DNA of 64,000 nt from JAAYCI01 sp031549285 (GTDB lineage Bacteria; Bacillota; Clostridia; Oscillospirales; Ruminococcaceae). The notes beneath the pieces were generated by a model that searched no databases, was not told where the DNA came from, and was given only the letters and a program-made list of their open reading frames with translations. A program made the position numbers and the translations under genes. Where the stretch lies: NCBI GenBank assembly GCA_031549285.1, contig JAVBPZ010000002.1:69345-133344 (forward strand), in the 5' to 3' direction. Shown here in pieces: positions 52,674 through 61,397 of this stretch (position 1 is its first letter; each line of letters begins with the position of its first letter).

Positions 52674-52814
52674 ATGCACCCTCGGTCAAACCTGCACCCC
52701 CAGCCCGCACCGCCATTTAACCATCGCTTACTATAGTTTACGGAAGCACGTTTTCCACAAAAACCGTAGGGGGGTAATCCCCCTTTGCCTTACGCAAAAA
52801 GGAGGCGGCATCCT

Positions 52815-53711
52815 GTGAAAATCATGATTACCGGCGCGGCCGGCCAGCTGGGAACCGAGCTCACCCGCCAGCTTTCCGCCGGCGGCAGCGCCCTGGGCCC
52901 CCTGCCGGAACGCCTGGCCCTGGCCAGCGTTCTCCCGGTAGATATAGACGACGTAAACATTGCCGACCGGCACGAAACGGTGGGTCTTATCCGCCGCACC
53001 GCACCGGATGTGGTCATCAACTGCGCCGCCTTCACACAGGTGGACCGCTGCGAAACCGAACCAGACGCCGCCTTTGCGGTAAACGCCCTAGGCGCGCGGA
53101 ACGTTGCGCTGGGCTGCAGCGAGGTAAACGCCAAGCTCATTCACATCTCCACAGACTATGTCTTCAGCGGCGAGGGCGACACCCCTTTCAGCGAAACCAG
53201 CCCCACCGCGCCGGCCTCGGTATATGGCAAAACCAAGCTGCTGGGCGAAGAATACGTCCGCGCGTTTTGCTCCAGCTGGTTTATTGTGCGCACGGCGTGG
53301 CTGTACGGCCGCACCGGCGGAAACTTCGTAAAAACCATGCTGAAACTGGGCGCCGAACAGCCGGAAATTTCCGTGGTAAATGACCAGCTGGGCAACCCCA
53401 CCAACGCGGAGGACCTGGCACATCATCTTCTAAAACTGGCGGTGACAAAGGAATACGGCCTGTACCACTGCACCGGCCTTGGCACCTGTTCCTGGTACGA
53501 CTTCACGCGGGAAATCCTGCGCCTGGCCGGCCTGCCCGCCGCCGTGCGCCCGGTTACCACCGCCGAATACCCCCGCCCAGCCAAGCGCCCCGCCTTTTCG
53601 GCGCTAGACCATACCATGCTGCGCGCCACCATTGGGGACGACATGCGCCCCTGGCAGGCAGCGCTGGAGGACTTCCTTATCAAATACCGCGCGGAGCTTT
53701 TGCCGGAGTAA
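52815..53711 (+). CDS. rfbD: dTDP-4-dehydrorhamnose reductase
   Basis: 298 residues. NADPH-dependent last step to dTDP-L-rhamnose. SDR-type fold: MITGAAGQLGTEL, NCAAFTQVDRCE, HISTDYVFSG and YGKTKLLGE (catalytic Tyr-x-x-x-Lys). GTG start at 52815 with AAGGAGG upstream. It needs the 3,5-epimerase RfbC, which is not encoded in the window. Confidence 0.94.
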   Translation: MKIMITGAAGQLGTELTRQLSAGGSALGPLPERLALASVLPVDIDDVNIADRHETVGLIRRTAPDVVINCAAFTQVDRCETEPDAAFAVNALGARNVALGCSEVNAKLIHISTDYVFSGEGDTPFSETSPTAPASVYGKTKLLGEEYVRAFCSSWFIVRTAWLYGRTGGNFVKTMLKLGAEQPEISVVNDQLGNPTNAEDLAHHLLKLAVTKEYGLYHCTGLGTCSWYDFTREILRLAGLPAAVRPVTTAEYPRPAKRPAFSALDHTMLRATIGDDMRPWQAALEDFLIKYRAELLPE

Positions 53712-53858
53712 CCGGTATCTTTCAGCGAAACGGCCCCCTGCTGCCGCATCTTGCCGGCGCAACGTTCAACAGCCATACCGCGCTGCTCCCGCACCGTCAT
53801 GGTGCGCGCCGACACCTGCGGCGCACTCACACCACAAAAACCACACCCGGAGGAAACC

Positions 53859-54917
53859 ATGAAAACCATACTCGTCACCGGCGGCGCCGGGTTCATCGGC
53901 TCGAACTATGTCCTGTACATGCTGCAAAAACACGCCGATCTGCGCATCATCAACCTGGACAAGCTCACCTATGCCGGGAACCTGGAAAACCTGCGCACGG
54001 TAGAGGGCGACGCCCGCCACATTTTTGTACAGGGGGATATCTGTGACGCGCCGCTGGTTTCCGGCCTGATGGCCCAGTACGACATCACCGCCATTATCAA
54101 CTTTGCCGCCGAAAGCCACGTGGACCGCTCCATCGAGGACCCCGGCATCTTTGCCCGCACCAATGTCATGGGCACCGTAAACCTGCTGTCCTGCGCGCGG
54201 GACGCCTGGGAAGGTCCGGACGGTACCTACCCACCCGGGGTAAAGTTCCTACAGGTTTCCACCGACGAAGTATACGGTTCGCTGGGCGACACCGGCTTTT
54301 TCACCGAGCAAACGCCGCTGGCACCGCACTCACCGTATTCCGCCAGCAAAGCCTCGGCCGACCTGTTCGTCATGGCCTGGCACGATACCTACGGCCTGCC
54401 GGTAAATATCACACGCTGTTCCAACAACTACGGCCCGTACCAGTTCCCGGAAAAGCTTATCCCGCTCATGATCCACAACGCGCGTCAGAAAAAGGACCTG
54501 CCGGTATACGGCGACGGCCTGAACGTGCGGGACTGGCTGTATGTGGAGGATCACTGTAAGGCTATTGACATGGTGCTGGCCGGCGGAAAAAACGGCGAAG
54601 TATATAATGTGGGCGGCCACAACGAGCGCACCAACATCGCCATTGTAAAAACGGTCATCTCCCTGGTACGGGACATGGGCGACGCCACCGTTGATGAACA
54701 GCTTATCCGCTATGTGACCGACCGCAAAGGCCACGACCGCCGCTATGGCATTGACCCTGCAAAAATAAGTGCTGATTTAGGCTGGCAGCCAGACACCGCC
54801 TTTGAGGACGGCATTCAAAAAACCGTGGGCTGGTACTTTGCAAACGACGCCTGGCTGGCGGATGTCACCTCCGGCGCGTATCTGGCATATTATGACAAAA
54901 TGTATACTGATAAATAA
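53859..54917 (+). CDS. rfbB: dTDP-glucose 4,6-dehydratase
   Basis: 352 residues. Converts dTDP-glucose to dTDP-4-keto-6-deoxyglucose. NAD site VTGGAGFIGSNYV, NFAAESHVDRSI, STDEVYGSLG and YSASKA (catalytic Tyr-Lys) are all present. CGGAGG lies eight bases before the ATG at 53859. It ends the rhamnose group; repeat B copy 2 follows directly. Confidence 0.96.
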   Translation: MKTILVTGGAGFIGSNYVLYMLQKHADLRIINLDKLTYAGNLENLRTVEGDARHIFVQGDICDAPLVSGLMAQYDITAIINFAAESHVDRSIEDPGIFARTNVMGTVNLLSCARDAWEGPDGTYPPGVKFLQVSTDEVYGSLGDTGFFTEQTPLAPHSPYSASKASADLFVMAWHDTYGLPVNITRCSNNYGPYQFPEKLIPLMIHNARQKKDLPVYGDGLNVRDWLYVEDHCKAIDMVLAGGKNGEVYNVGGHNERTNIAIVKTVISLVRDMGDATVDEQLIRYVTDRKGHDRRYGIDPAKISADLGWQPDTAFEDGIQKTVGWYFANDAWLADVTSGAYLAYYDKMYTDK

Positions 54918-54918
54918 A

Positions 54919-55106
54919 TAGGTTTCATACCCCCAGGGCAAAGCCCTAGGCCCGCGCCTTCGGCGCGCATCCCGCGGCAGCCTGTAGGCCGCCATCCTTT
55001 AAATCTCTTGGACAGAGGCCGCGAGGTATTAAATCCATTCTCGGCCTGCCTTGCTCGGTCATGTAAAAGCATTGCTTTTGCGCGACCCTCGCCTCGTTGG
55101 CCAAAA
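54919..55106 (+). repeat. Dispersed repeat B, copy 2 (full length)
   Basis: About 188 bases between rfbB and proB in the same orientation as the copy at 38038-38225. Shared features are the AGGGC-aaA-GCCCT hairpin near the left end, the core CCGCGGCAGCCTGTAGGCCG onward, AATCTCTTGG, and a G/C-rich right end. Sequence outside the core has drifted more than the layout. Confidence 0.78.
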
Positions 55107-55139
55107 AATTCTACTTTTAGTGTAAAAGGAAGTATCGTT

Positions 55140-55919
55140 ATGAGGGTTGTAATAAAAATTGGCACCTCCACCATCACCCACCAAACCGGCCAGCTGAATA
55201 TTCGCCGGGTGGAGCTGCTGTGCAAAACGCTGGCCGATTTAAAAAACGCCGGACACGAGATCATCATGGTTTCATCCGGCGCCATCGCCATGGGCGCGGG
55301 CAAGCTGCATCTGGGCTACCCGGAGGACATCCCCAGCCGCCAGGCCATGGCCGCGGTGGGCCAATGTGAACTAATGTACACCTATGACCGCCTGTTTTCA
55401 AAATACCACCACACAGTGGGCCAAATGCTGCTGACCGCGGACGATTTGCACCAGGAGGAGCGCCGCAAAAACCTGGACGTCACCCTGTTCCGGCTGTTGG
55501 AACTGGGGGCCATTCCGGTCATCAATGAAAACGATACCGTGGGCACCGCAGAGCTGGAGGGCGTGGTCATTGGCGACAACGACACCCTCAGCGCCGAGGT
55601 CGCCATCTCGGCGGGCGCCGACCTGCTGGTGCTGCTCACCGATATTCCCGGCCTGTTCACCACCGACCCACGCGTGGACGAAAACGCCAAACTGATTCCG
55701 CTGGTTACGGAAATTACCGCGGAGCTGCTGCAAACCGCCGGCGGCGCGGGCAGCGGTTTCGGCACCGGCGGCATGCAGACCAAACTGCAGGCCGCCCAGC
55801 TGCTGGAGGCCCACAACATCGACATGGTCATTACCAACGGGCAAAACCCCGAGTGTCTGTACGAGGTAGTGGCCGGCCAGCCGGTGGGCACCCGGTTTTC
55901 CTTCAAAGGCAAGCGCTGA
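55140..55919 (+). CDS. proB: Glutamate 5-kinase
   Basis: 259 residues. It phosphorylates glutamate, the first step to proline. Kinase motifs: VVIKIGTSTI, VSSGAIAMGAG, PVINENDTV, GDNDTLSAEVA and GTGGMQTKLQAA. The C-terminal PUA domain of the 367-residue E. coli form is absent, as in several Firmicutes. The ATG at 55140 has AAGGAAG upstream. 71 bases before proA, so an operon. Confidence 0.95.
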   Translation: MRVVIKIGTSTITHQTGQLNIRRVELLCKTLADLKNAGHEIIMVSSGAIAMGAGKLHLGYPEDIPSRQAMAAVGQCELMYTYDRLFSKYHHTVGQMLLTADDLHQEERRKNLDVTLFRLLELGAIPVINENDTVGTAELEGVVIGDNDTLSAEVAISAGADLLVLLTDIPGLFTTDPRVDENAKLIPLVTEITAELLQTAGGAGSGFGTGGMQTKLQAAQLLEAHNIDMVITNGQNPECLYEVVAGQPVGTRFSFKGKR

Positions 55920-55990
55920 GTACCCACTGAATTTCGTGACATAGGCCGTCTGCACAGGCAGCGGCAGTTACCCCAAAAGGAGGCGCCACC

Positions 55991-57232
55991 ATGACCGATA
56001 TCACCCCCATCCTTACGGCGGCCGTGGCCGCCAAAAACGCGCTGGCCGCCTACCCCGCCGGCACCCAAAAAGACCTGCTGGAGGGCATGGCCTCGGCCCT
56101 GCTTGCCTCTTCGGCGGCTATTCTGGCTGCGAATGAAGACGACCTCACCGCGGCACAGGGCCGCATCCCGGACGTCATGCTGGACCGGTTGCGCCTTACC
56201 GACGCACGAGTGCAGGACATGGCCGACGGCATGCGCGCCGTTGCCGCGCTGGACAGCCCGCTGGGCAAGGTGGAAAGCGAAATTACCCGCCCGAACGGCC
56301 TGGTCATTCAAAAACGGCGGGTGCCCATCGGGGTCATCGCCATCATCTACGAAAGCCGCCCGAACGTCACGGCGGATGCCGCCGCCCTGTGCCTTGCCAG
56401 CGGAAACGCCTGCGTGCTGCGCGGCGGCAGCGACGCCATACGCACCAACACCGCCATCGTCACGGCACTGCGGCAGGGGCTGCAGGCTGCCGGCGGCCCG
56501 GTGGACGCGGTACAGCTGGTCATGGACACCTCGCACGACTCTGCCCACGCGCTCATGACCGCGCGTGGCTATGTAGACCTGCTCATCCCGCGCGGTGGCA
56601 AGGGGCTTATTCGCGCGGTGGTGGAAGGCGCCCGGGGCGTGCCGGTCATTGAAACCGGCACCGGCATCTGCCATGTATATGTAGACAAAGACGCCGACCT
56701 TGCCATGGCCGCTTCTATTCTGTACAACGCCAAAACCAGCCGCCCCAGCGTGTGTAACTCCGCCGAGGTCTGCCTGGTTCATGCCGCCGTGGCGCACCAG
56801 TTTTTGCCGCTGGCGAAGGAACAGCTGGACAAAAAAGCGGTGGAATTGAAACTGGATCCTCGCGCGGCAGCCATCCTCCCGGGGCAGCCCGCCGGGCCGG
56901 AAGATTTCGACACCGAGTTCCTGGACTATACCCTGGCCGTGGGCGTGGTAGACAGCCTGGACGCCGCTATCGAGCACATCAACACCCACTCCACCGGCCA
57001 CAGCGACGCCATCGTCACCGGAAACGCCGACGCCGCAACAGAATTTTGCGACCGCATAGACAGCGCCGCTGTATATGTAAACGCCTCCACCCGCTTTACC
57101 GACGGCGGCGTGTTTGGCCTTGGCTGCGAAATGGGTATCTCCACCCAAAAGGTTGGCGCGCGCGGGCCCATGGGCCTGTATGAGCTGACCAGCTACAAAT
57201 ACGTCATCTGCGGCAACGGGCAAATTCGCTAG
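55991..57232 (+). CDS. proA: Glutamate-5-semialdehyde dehydrogenase (gamma-glutamyl phosphate reductase)
   Basis: 413 residues. It reduces gamma-glutamyl phosphate with NADPH. The catalytic Cys lies in PSVCNSAEVCL; other ALDH-fold blocks are IYESRPNVTADAAALCL, LIPRGGKGLIR and ETGTGICHVYVD. AAGGAGG precedes the ATG. proC, the last step, is not in the window. Confidence 0.96.
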   Translation: MTDITPILTAAVAAKNALAAYPAGTQKDLLEGMASALLASSAAILAANEDDLTAAQGRIPDVMLDRLRLTDARVQDMADGMRAVAALDSPLGKVESEITRPNGLVIQKRRVPIGVIAIIYESRPNVTADAAALCLASGNACVLRGGSDAIRTNTAIVTALRQGLQAAGGPVDAVQLVMDTSHDSAHALMTARGYVDLLIPRGGKGLIRAVVEGARGVPVIETGTGICHVYVDKDADLAMAASILYNAKTSRPSVCNSAEVCLVHAAVAHQFLPLAKEQLDKKAVELKLDPRAAAILPGQPAGPEDFDTEFLDYTLAVGVVDSLDAAIEHINTHSTGHSDAIVTGNADAATEFCDRIDSAAVYVNASTRFTDGGVFGLGCEMGISTQKVGARGPMGLYELTSYKYVICGNGQIR

Positions 57233-57327
57233 GCTTCCCTGCCCGCTCCCCTAAACACGCAGCATTTACCAAAAAAATACCCCTGGACTCTTGGTTACTT
57301 TGTAACAGCCCCACAGAAAGGAACACT

Positions 57328-58398
57328 ATGGCAAACGAACTGGAAAACAAACAGGCCGGCGCCGCAAAAGAAGACGCTGCGGTAAAGCCTGCCGCCAGCA
57401 CCCCTGATACGCCTGCTGCTGACAAAACTGCCCCCGCCAAAACCCCGTCTGTAAAAGGCGCAGGCGCACAGGGCGAAACGAAAGACACCGCTGAAAAAAG
57501 CGCCGCCGCCGACAAGCCCGCTGCGCCGCCAAAGAAAAAAATAGACCCAGAGCAGCTGCGCCTGAAAAGAGAAGCACAGGCCCGGGCCAGCCGCCGGCGC
57601 AGCCGCCAGCTATTGGGTTTTGTGCTGTCCATCCTTGTCCTGGTTGGCGCGGTCAGCATCGTGATTGGCGGCATCAACCTGGTGGATGGCATCCTGAACG
57701 ATACCTCGGAACTGAAAGAATATGAAACCCGGCTGGAACCCATGGTCTGGTTCGACGTGCTGCCCTTCGAGGCGCCGGACCAGATTGATGAAAACATCCT
57801 GAAAGAGGTTGCCATCTGGGGTGTTCTGAATGAAAAAAGCAGTTCTTTAGAACGCAACGAACTGGGCGAGCCGCTGGTCCCCCGGCTGGATGTGGACCTG
57901 TATGCCGCAAACCTGTTTGGCCCCAGCTTCCAGTTTTCCGGGCATGAATCCTTTATAGACGTGGAAAACGACCTGCGCTATACCTATGACCCAAACACCG
58001 ATATGTACACCGTCCCCTCCACCAGCCTGCTGCCACCATACCTGCCGGTGGTGCAGGAGATCATCCGTGAATCCGGCGGCATTAAACGCGTGGTGGTGGG
58101 CTATATTACCACCCGTGGCAGCGACGACCAAATGATTGCCACCCCGGACCGTGAGCATCCTGTCCGCTATGTGGACTATCTTTTCCGGCGGGACGGCAAC
58201 AACTACTACCTGTACGCCATGCAGCCCAACACCACCTATGTTCCCACCCAGACCACGTCTGAGAGCACGGGTGGCGCTGCCGCTGCCACGGACGCTTCCA
58301 GCCTGCCGCCGCTGGATGAAACCTTGGTCACCACCACACCGGCGGCAGATTCTGCCCAGCAGGACGAAACAGTGCAGGAAACGGCCGATGCCGCCTGA
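57328..58398 (+). CDS. Single-pass membrane protein of unknown function
   Basis: 356 residues, not recognised. The first 65 residues are Ala/Lys/Pro/Thr-rich and probably disordered in the cytoplasm. A basic stretch (RASRRRSRQ) precedes one membrane segment (about 94-116). The external domain (about 120-310) looks folded, with many Asp, Tyr and Val (YPNTDMYT-like, LPPYLPVVQEIIRE). A Thr/Ala-rich tail ends the chain. AAAGGA precedes the ATG. It follows proA by 95 bases and may be co-transcribed, without an obvious link to proline. Confidence 0.7.
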   Translation: MANELENKQAGAAKEDAAVKPAASTPDTPAADKTAPAKTPSVKGAGAQGETKDTAEKSAAADKPAAPPKKKIDPEQLRLKREAQARASRRRSRQLLGFVLSILVLVGAVSIVIGGINLVDGILNDTSELKEYETRLEPMVWFDVLPFEAPDQIDENILKEVAIWGVLNEKSSSLERNELGEPLVPRLDVDLYAANLFGPSFQFSGHESFIDVENDLRYTYDPNTDMYTVPSTSLLPPYLPVVQEIIRESGGIKRVVVGYITTRGSDDQMIATPDREHPVRYVDYLFRRDGNNYYLYAMQPNTTYVPTQTTSESTGGAAAATDASSLPPLDETLVTTTPAADSAQQDETVQETADAA

Positions 58399-58513
58399 TA
58401 CCGGCGCAGCCAGGTACCGCCCGGCACCCGGAATGAAAGGCCCCGCACCCGTCCTCTCATCGCATCGGCCCACCTCCCGGCCAACCGGGGCCCACACCCG
58501 AAAGGATTCCTTT

Positions 58514-58780
58514 ATGGCACTGGACATTTTGCTGCTGCTTGCCTGTGGATACTTTGCCGGGCGCATCGCCTGGGATCTTGTCCACTTCCCCATGTCCGGC
58601 TGGGGCTTTTCGCAGTGCATGCTGCTGTTCATCACCCTGTTTCTGCTGGCGCTGGGCGCCTATGAAGCGGTGCGTGTAATACAACAGCTGCGGCAAAAAC
58701 GCGCCGCCAAAAGAACCACTCACGCCCTCCCGCCATCTGCGGCAGAACCTGCGCAGCAGGATACCACAAACGCAACATAG
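58514..58780 (+). CDS. Small two-helix membrane protein
   Basis: 88 residues, function unknown. Two hydrophobic segments (about 3-20 and 34-54) are followed by a basic stretch and a polar tail. AAAGGA lies seven bases before the ATG at 58514. Its position after the single-pass protein (115 bases) suggests the same transcript. Confidence 0.6.
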   Translation: MALDILLLLACGYFAGRIAWDLVHFPMSGWGFSQCMLLFITLFLLALGAYEAVRVIQQLRQKRAAKRTTHALPPSAAEPAQQDTTNAT

Positions 58781-58794
58781 TAATGAAGCGCACT

Positions 58795-58884
58795 CCCCGC
58801 AGCAAGCTACGGGGTATCTAGCGCTTGGGGTACACATCCGCCCAAAGGGGCGGGGAATGAACCCCCCTCTGGGGGATTCAATGT
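58795..58884 (+). other. Cluster of three hairpins
   Basis: CCCCGcAG-caag-CTaCGGGG, CCGCCC-aaag-GGGCGG and CCCCC-ctct-GGGGG lie in series just before a canonical terminator. No open frame. Could be a structured 3' UTR or a repeat element. Confidence 0.4.
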
Positions 58885-58888
58885 AACG

Positions 58889-58926
58889 CAAAAAGAGCTG
58901 ACCAAACTTGGTCAGCTCTTTTTTTG
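58889..58926. terminator. Bidirectional intrinsic terminator
   Basis: AAAAAGAGCTGACCA pairs with TGGTCAGCTCTTTTT around a short loop, with T runs on both strands. It separates the proBA group from the convergent yjbQ. Confidence 0.9.
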
Positions 58927-58952
58927 CCTTATCACAAACAGCGCCTGCCGGG

Positions 58953-59369
58953 CTACTCGCCTATAATCTTCACCAGCGCGCGCTTCTCCCGCTTGCCGTC
59001 AAATTCAAAATAAAAAATCTGCTCCCAGGTGCCAAAATCCAGCTGTCCGCGGGTAATTGCCGCCACCACCTCGCGCCCCATTATGGTGCGTTTCAGGTGT
59101 GCATCGGCGTTGTCTTCAAACCCGTTGTGGTGGTACTGGCTGTGGGGTTTTTCCGGGGCCAGCTTTTCCAGCCAGGTCTCATAGTCCTGGTGCAGGCCCC
59201 CTTCGTCATCGTTAATAAACACGCTGGCGGTAATGTTCATGGCGTTCACCAGCACCAGCCCCTCCTGCACACCGCTCTCCCGCAGCGCCGCCTCCACCTG
59301 TGGCGTAATGTTCACCAGCCCCCGCCGGGACGGCAGGTGAAAGTGCAGTTCCTTCCGGTAGCTTTTCAT
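58953..59369 (-). CDS. yjbQ: YjbQ/UPF0047 family protein
   Basis: 138 residues. The family is annotated as secondary thiamine-phosphate synthase enzyme on the basis of weak in vitro activity; its true role is uncertain. Family blocks seen: VNITPQVEAALRESG, GLVLVNAMNITASVFINDDE, HNGFEDNADAHLKRTIMGRE and LDFGTWEQIFYFEFDG. GGGAGG precedes the ATG at 59369; a longer frame upstream is not conserved. Confidence 0.9.
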   Translation of the reverse strand: MKSYRKELHFHLPSRRGLVNITPQVEAALRESGVQEGLVLVNAMNITASVFINDDEGGLHQDYETWLEKLAPEKPHSQYHHNGFEDNADAHLKRTIMGREVVAAITRGQLDFGTWEQIFYFEFDGKREKRALVKIIGE

Positions 59370-59560
59370 GTGTACCCTCCCGCGTTTCGTTGCGTGGCAG
59401 CTGAATATATGCGTACTTGGCCGTGCCCGCTTTAAACCAGTATACCACATTACCACCGCGCTGCGCGGGGCTGCACCGCCACCCGCCCGGATAAGGGCTT
59501 TTTGCTCCTGCTTGTTCCCATCCGTTAAAAATGTTTTCTCTCTTCATAGGGTTGCAGACA

Positions 59561-60391
59561 TCACTCCTGCAGCAGCCGGCCATCGGTGGTAATGGTAGCC
59601 ACCTGCCAGGGAATCATCTTTCCGCTGTTCACCAGCGCCTGTTTCACTGCGTTTTCCAGCCCGCCGCAACATGGCACCTCCATACGCACCACTGTTACAC
59701 TGCGTATGGTATTCTGCCGCAGTATCTCGGTCAGCTTTTCCGCATACTCCACCATGTCCAGCTTTGGGCAGCCAACCAGCGTGATATGCCCCTGCATAAA
59801 ATCTCGGTGGAACTGCCGGTAAGCAAACGCCGTGCAATCCGCCGCCACCAGCAACTTTGCCCCGTCAAAATACGGCGCGTTTACCGGCACCAGCTGTATC
59901 TGCAGCGGCCACTGGGCCAGTTCGCTTTGCTCGGCCACGTCCGCTGCCGGGGCCGCGGCGGCGCTTGCCAGCGCCTGCCGCTGAATGGCGTGTGCCGCCC
60001 GGCCGGGGCACCCGCCCGCGTGGGGGTGCCCCCCCTCGCCGTGCATTTTGTGCGCCTGTTCATCCGGCATTTTCGCGGCTTGTGTTCCTCCGGCTTGCGT
60101 ACCGCCTGTCTTTTCCGGTTGGTCCTCGGAAACAACCGCGGACGCCGCCGCCCGCTTTGCCAAATGCTGCTGTACCGCGGCTTCGTCATAGGCAGCCGCC
60201 TCCCGTTCCTCAAACCGGATGGCTCCGGTGGGGCACACTGGCAAACAATCGCCCAGCCCATCGCAGTAATCTTCTTTCAGCAGCTTCGCCTTGCCCCCCA
60301 CCATGCCAATCGCTCCCTCATGGCAGGCGCTGGCGCACAGCCCGCACCCATTGCATTTGTCGGTATCTATGGTAATTATTTTTCGCAGCAT
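59561..60391 (-). CDS. 4Fe-4S ferredoxin-like protein paired with a Crp/Fnr regulator
   Basis: 276 residues. Two 4Fe-4S motifs fill the N-terminus (CNGCGLCASACHEGAI and CDGLGDCLPVCPTGAI, residues about 13-58). A linker of about 90 residues contains a His/Cys block (HGEGGHPHAGGCPG). A C-terminal domain of about 120 residues carries conserved ADCTAFAY, GCPKLD and VPCCGG cysteines. The same two-part protein recurs beside Crp/Fnr regulators and hybrid-cluster-protein genes in Clostridia; its biochemical role is not established. GGAGG precedes the ATG. Divergent from the Crp/Fnr gene, 133 bases away. Confidence 0.85.
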   Translation of the reverse strand: MLRKIITIDTDKCNGCGLCASACHEGAIGMVGGKAKLLKEDYCDGLGDCLPVCPTGAIRFEEREAAAYDEAAVQQHLAKRAAASAVVSEDQPEKTGGTQAGGTQAAKMPDEQAHKMHGEGGHPHAGGCPGRAAHAIQRQALASAAAAPAADVAEQSELAQWPLQIQLVPVNAPYFDGAKLLVAADCTAFAYRQFHRDFMQGHITLVGCPKLDMVEYAEKLTEILRQNTIRSVTVVRMEVPCCGGLENAVKQALVNSGKMIPWQVATITTDGRLLQE

Positions 60392-60450
60392 TCGTTTTCC
60401 TCCGTTCGTGCTTATTGCGTACGCCCGCTGGCTTCCGCAAACTGAGCCAC

Positions 60451-60479
60451 TTGCTTTTGTGTTTTTATCATACTATACT
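60451..60479 (+). promoter_or_regulatory. Promoter of the Crp/Fnr regulator
   Basis: TTGCTT (60451-60456), 17-base spacer, TATACT (60474-60479). Confidence 0.65.
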
Positions 60480-60524
60480 GTCAGCAGGAAGTATGTTGTT
60501 TTTCCAACGAAACGAGGGTTTGCC

Positions 60525-61205
60525 ATGGATAATCGGGACGTACCAAACATTTTACATACCATGCCGCTTTTTTCCGGCATTGCCCCATCGGAACTGCCTG
60601 CGCTGCTTGGCTGCCTGGCCGCCACACAGCGCACCTACCGCAAGGGCAGCTACCTGCTGCGCGAGGGTGATGCCGCCACCCACGTGGGCATTTTGCTGTC
60701 CGGCGCCGCACAGATAGAGCAGACCGACTACCTGGGCTACCGTTCGCTGCTGGCGCAGCTGACCCCTGGCGACCTTTTTGCAGAAACTTTTGCCTGCGCG
60801 CATGTGGCGCACATTCCCCTCAGCGTACAGGCCACCGCCGGGTGCGAGGCGCTGTGGCTGGACTATAGCCATGTGCTGGGCAGCTGTGCCAAAGCCTGCG
60901 CGTTTCACCAGCGCCTTATCGACAACATGCTGCTGGCACTCAGCCGCAAAAACCTGTTCCTGAACGCAAAGCTCACGGTCCTGTCCCGGCGCACCACCCG
61001 GGAAAAGCTATTGGCCTACCTGTCTGCCGAGGCCAAACGCGCCGGCAGCCTTACCTTTGAAATCCCCTTTAACCGCCAGGAACTGGCCGATTACCTCAGC
61101 GCAGACCGCAGCGCGCTTTCTACCGAGCTGTCACGCATGCAAAGCGAAGGGCTGCTCACCTATCAAAAAAACCAGTTCACACTGGCGCAAAAACCAGTAC
61201 AATAA
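60525..61205 (+). CDS. Crp/Fnr-family transcriptional regulator
   Basis: 226 residues. The N-terminal cyclic-nucleotide-binding fold (LPALLGCLAATQRTYRKGSYLLREGD, LLSGAAQIEQ) lacks the Cys cluster of FNR. The C-terminal winged helix has the recognition block FNRQELADYLSADRSALSTELSRMQSEGLL. Relatives beside this ferredoxin type respond to nitrosative or redox stress, as an inference from neighbours elsewhere. ATG at 60525 with GAGG seven bases upstream; the frame before it belongs to the intergenic region. Confidence 0.92.
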   Translation: MDNRDVPNILHTMPLFSGIAPSELPALLGCLAATQRTYRKGSYLLREGDAATHVGILLSGAAQIEQTDYLGYRSLLAQLTPGDLFAETFACAHVAHIPLSVQATAGCEALWLDYSHVLGSCAKACAFHQRLIDNMLLALSRKNLFLNAKLTVLSRRTTREKLLAYLSAEAKRAGSLTFEIPFNRQELADYLSADRSALSTELSRMQSEGLLTYQKNQFTLAQKPVQ

Positions 61206-61312
61206 ACCGCGCTGGCCCTAGTGCTCTGCCTCGTCCCGCGCCGGCCACCACCCAGATATGCCACATTTTTTCCTAAAAAATAATAATTGCCACCAGATAT
61301 GGTGTTTATACC

Positions 61313-61341
61313 TTGACTTCCTCCAGCATGGATGGTATGCT
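61313..61341 (+). promoter_or_regulatory. Promoter of the pflB leader
   Basis: TTGACT (61313-61318), 17-base spacer, TATGCT (61336-61341). Gives a leader of about 240 bases that contains the ZTP riboswitch. Confidence 0.7.
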
Positions 61342-61397
61342 ACCTATAGACCCATTAGACAACAAACAGCACAAATCGTCCTTCCCACAACCAAATA

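Noticed and set aside
54890..55303. Minus-strand frame through the repeat between rfbB and proB
   Set aside because: It is the translation of repeat B plus antisense proB; such frames follow the repeat and are not genes.
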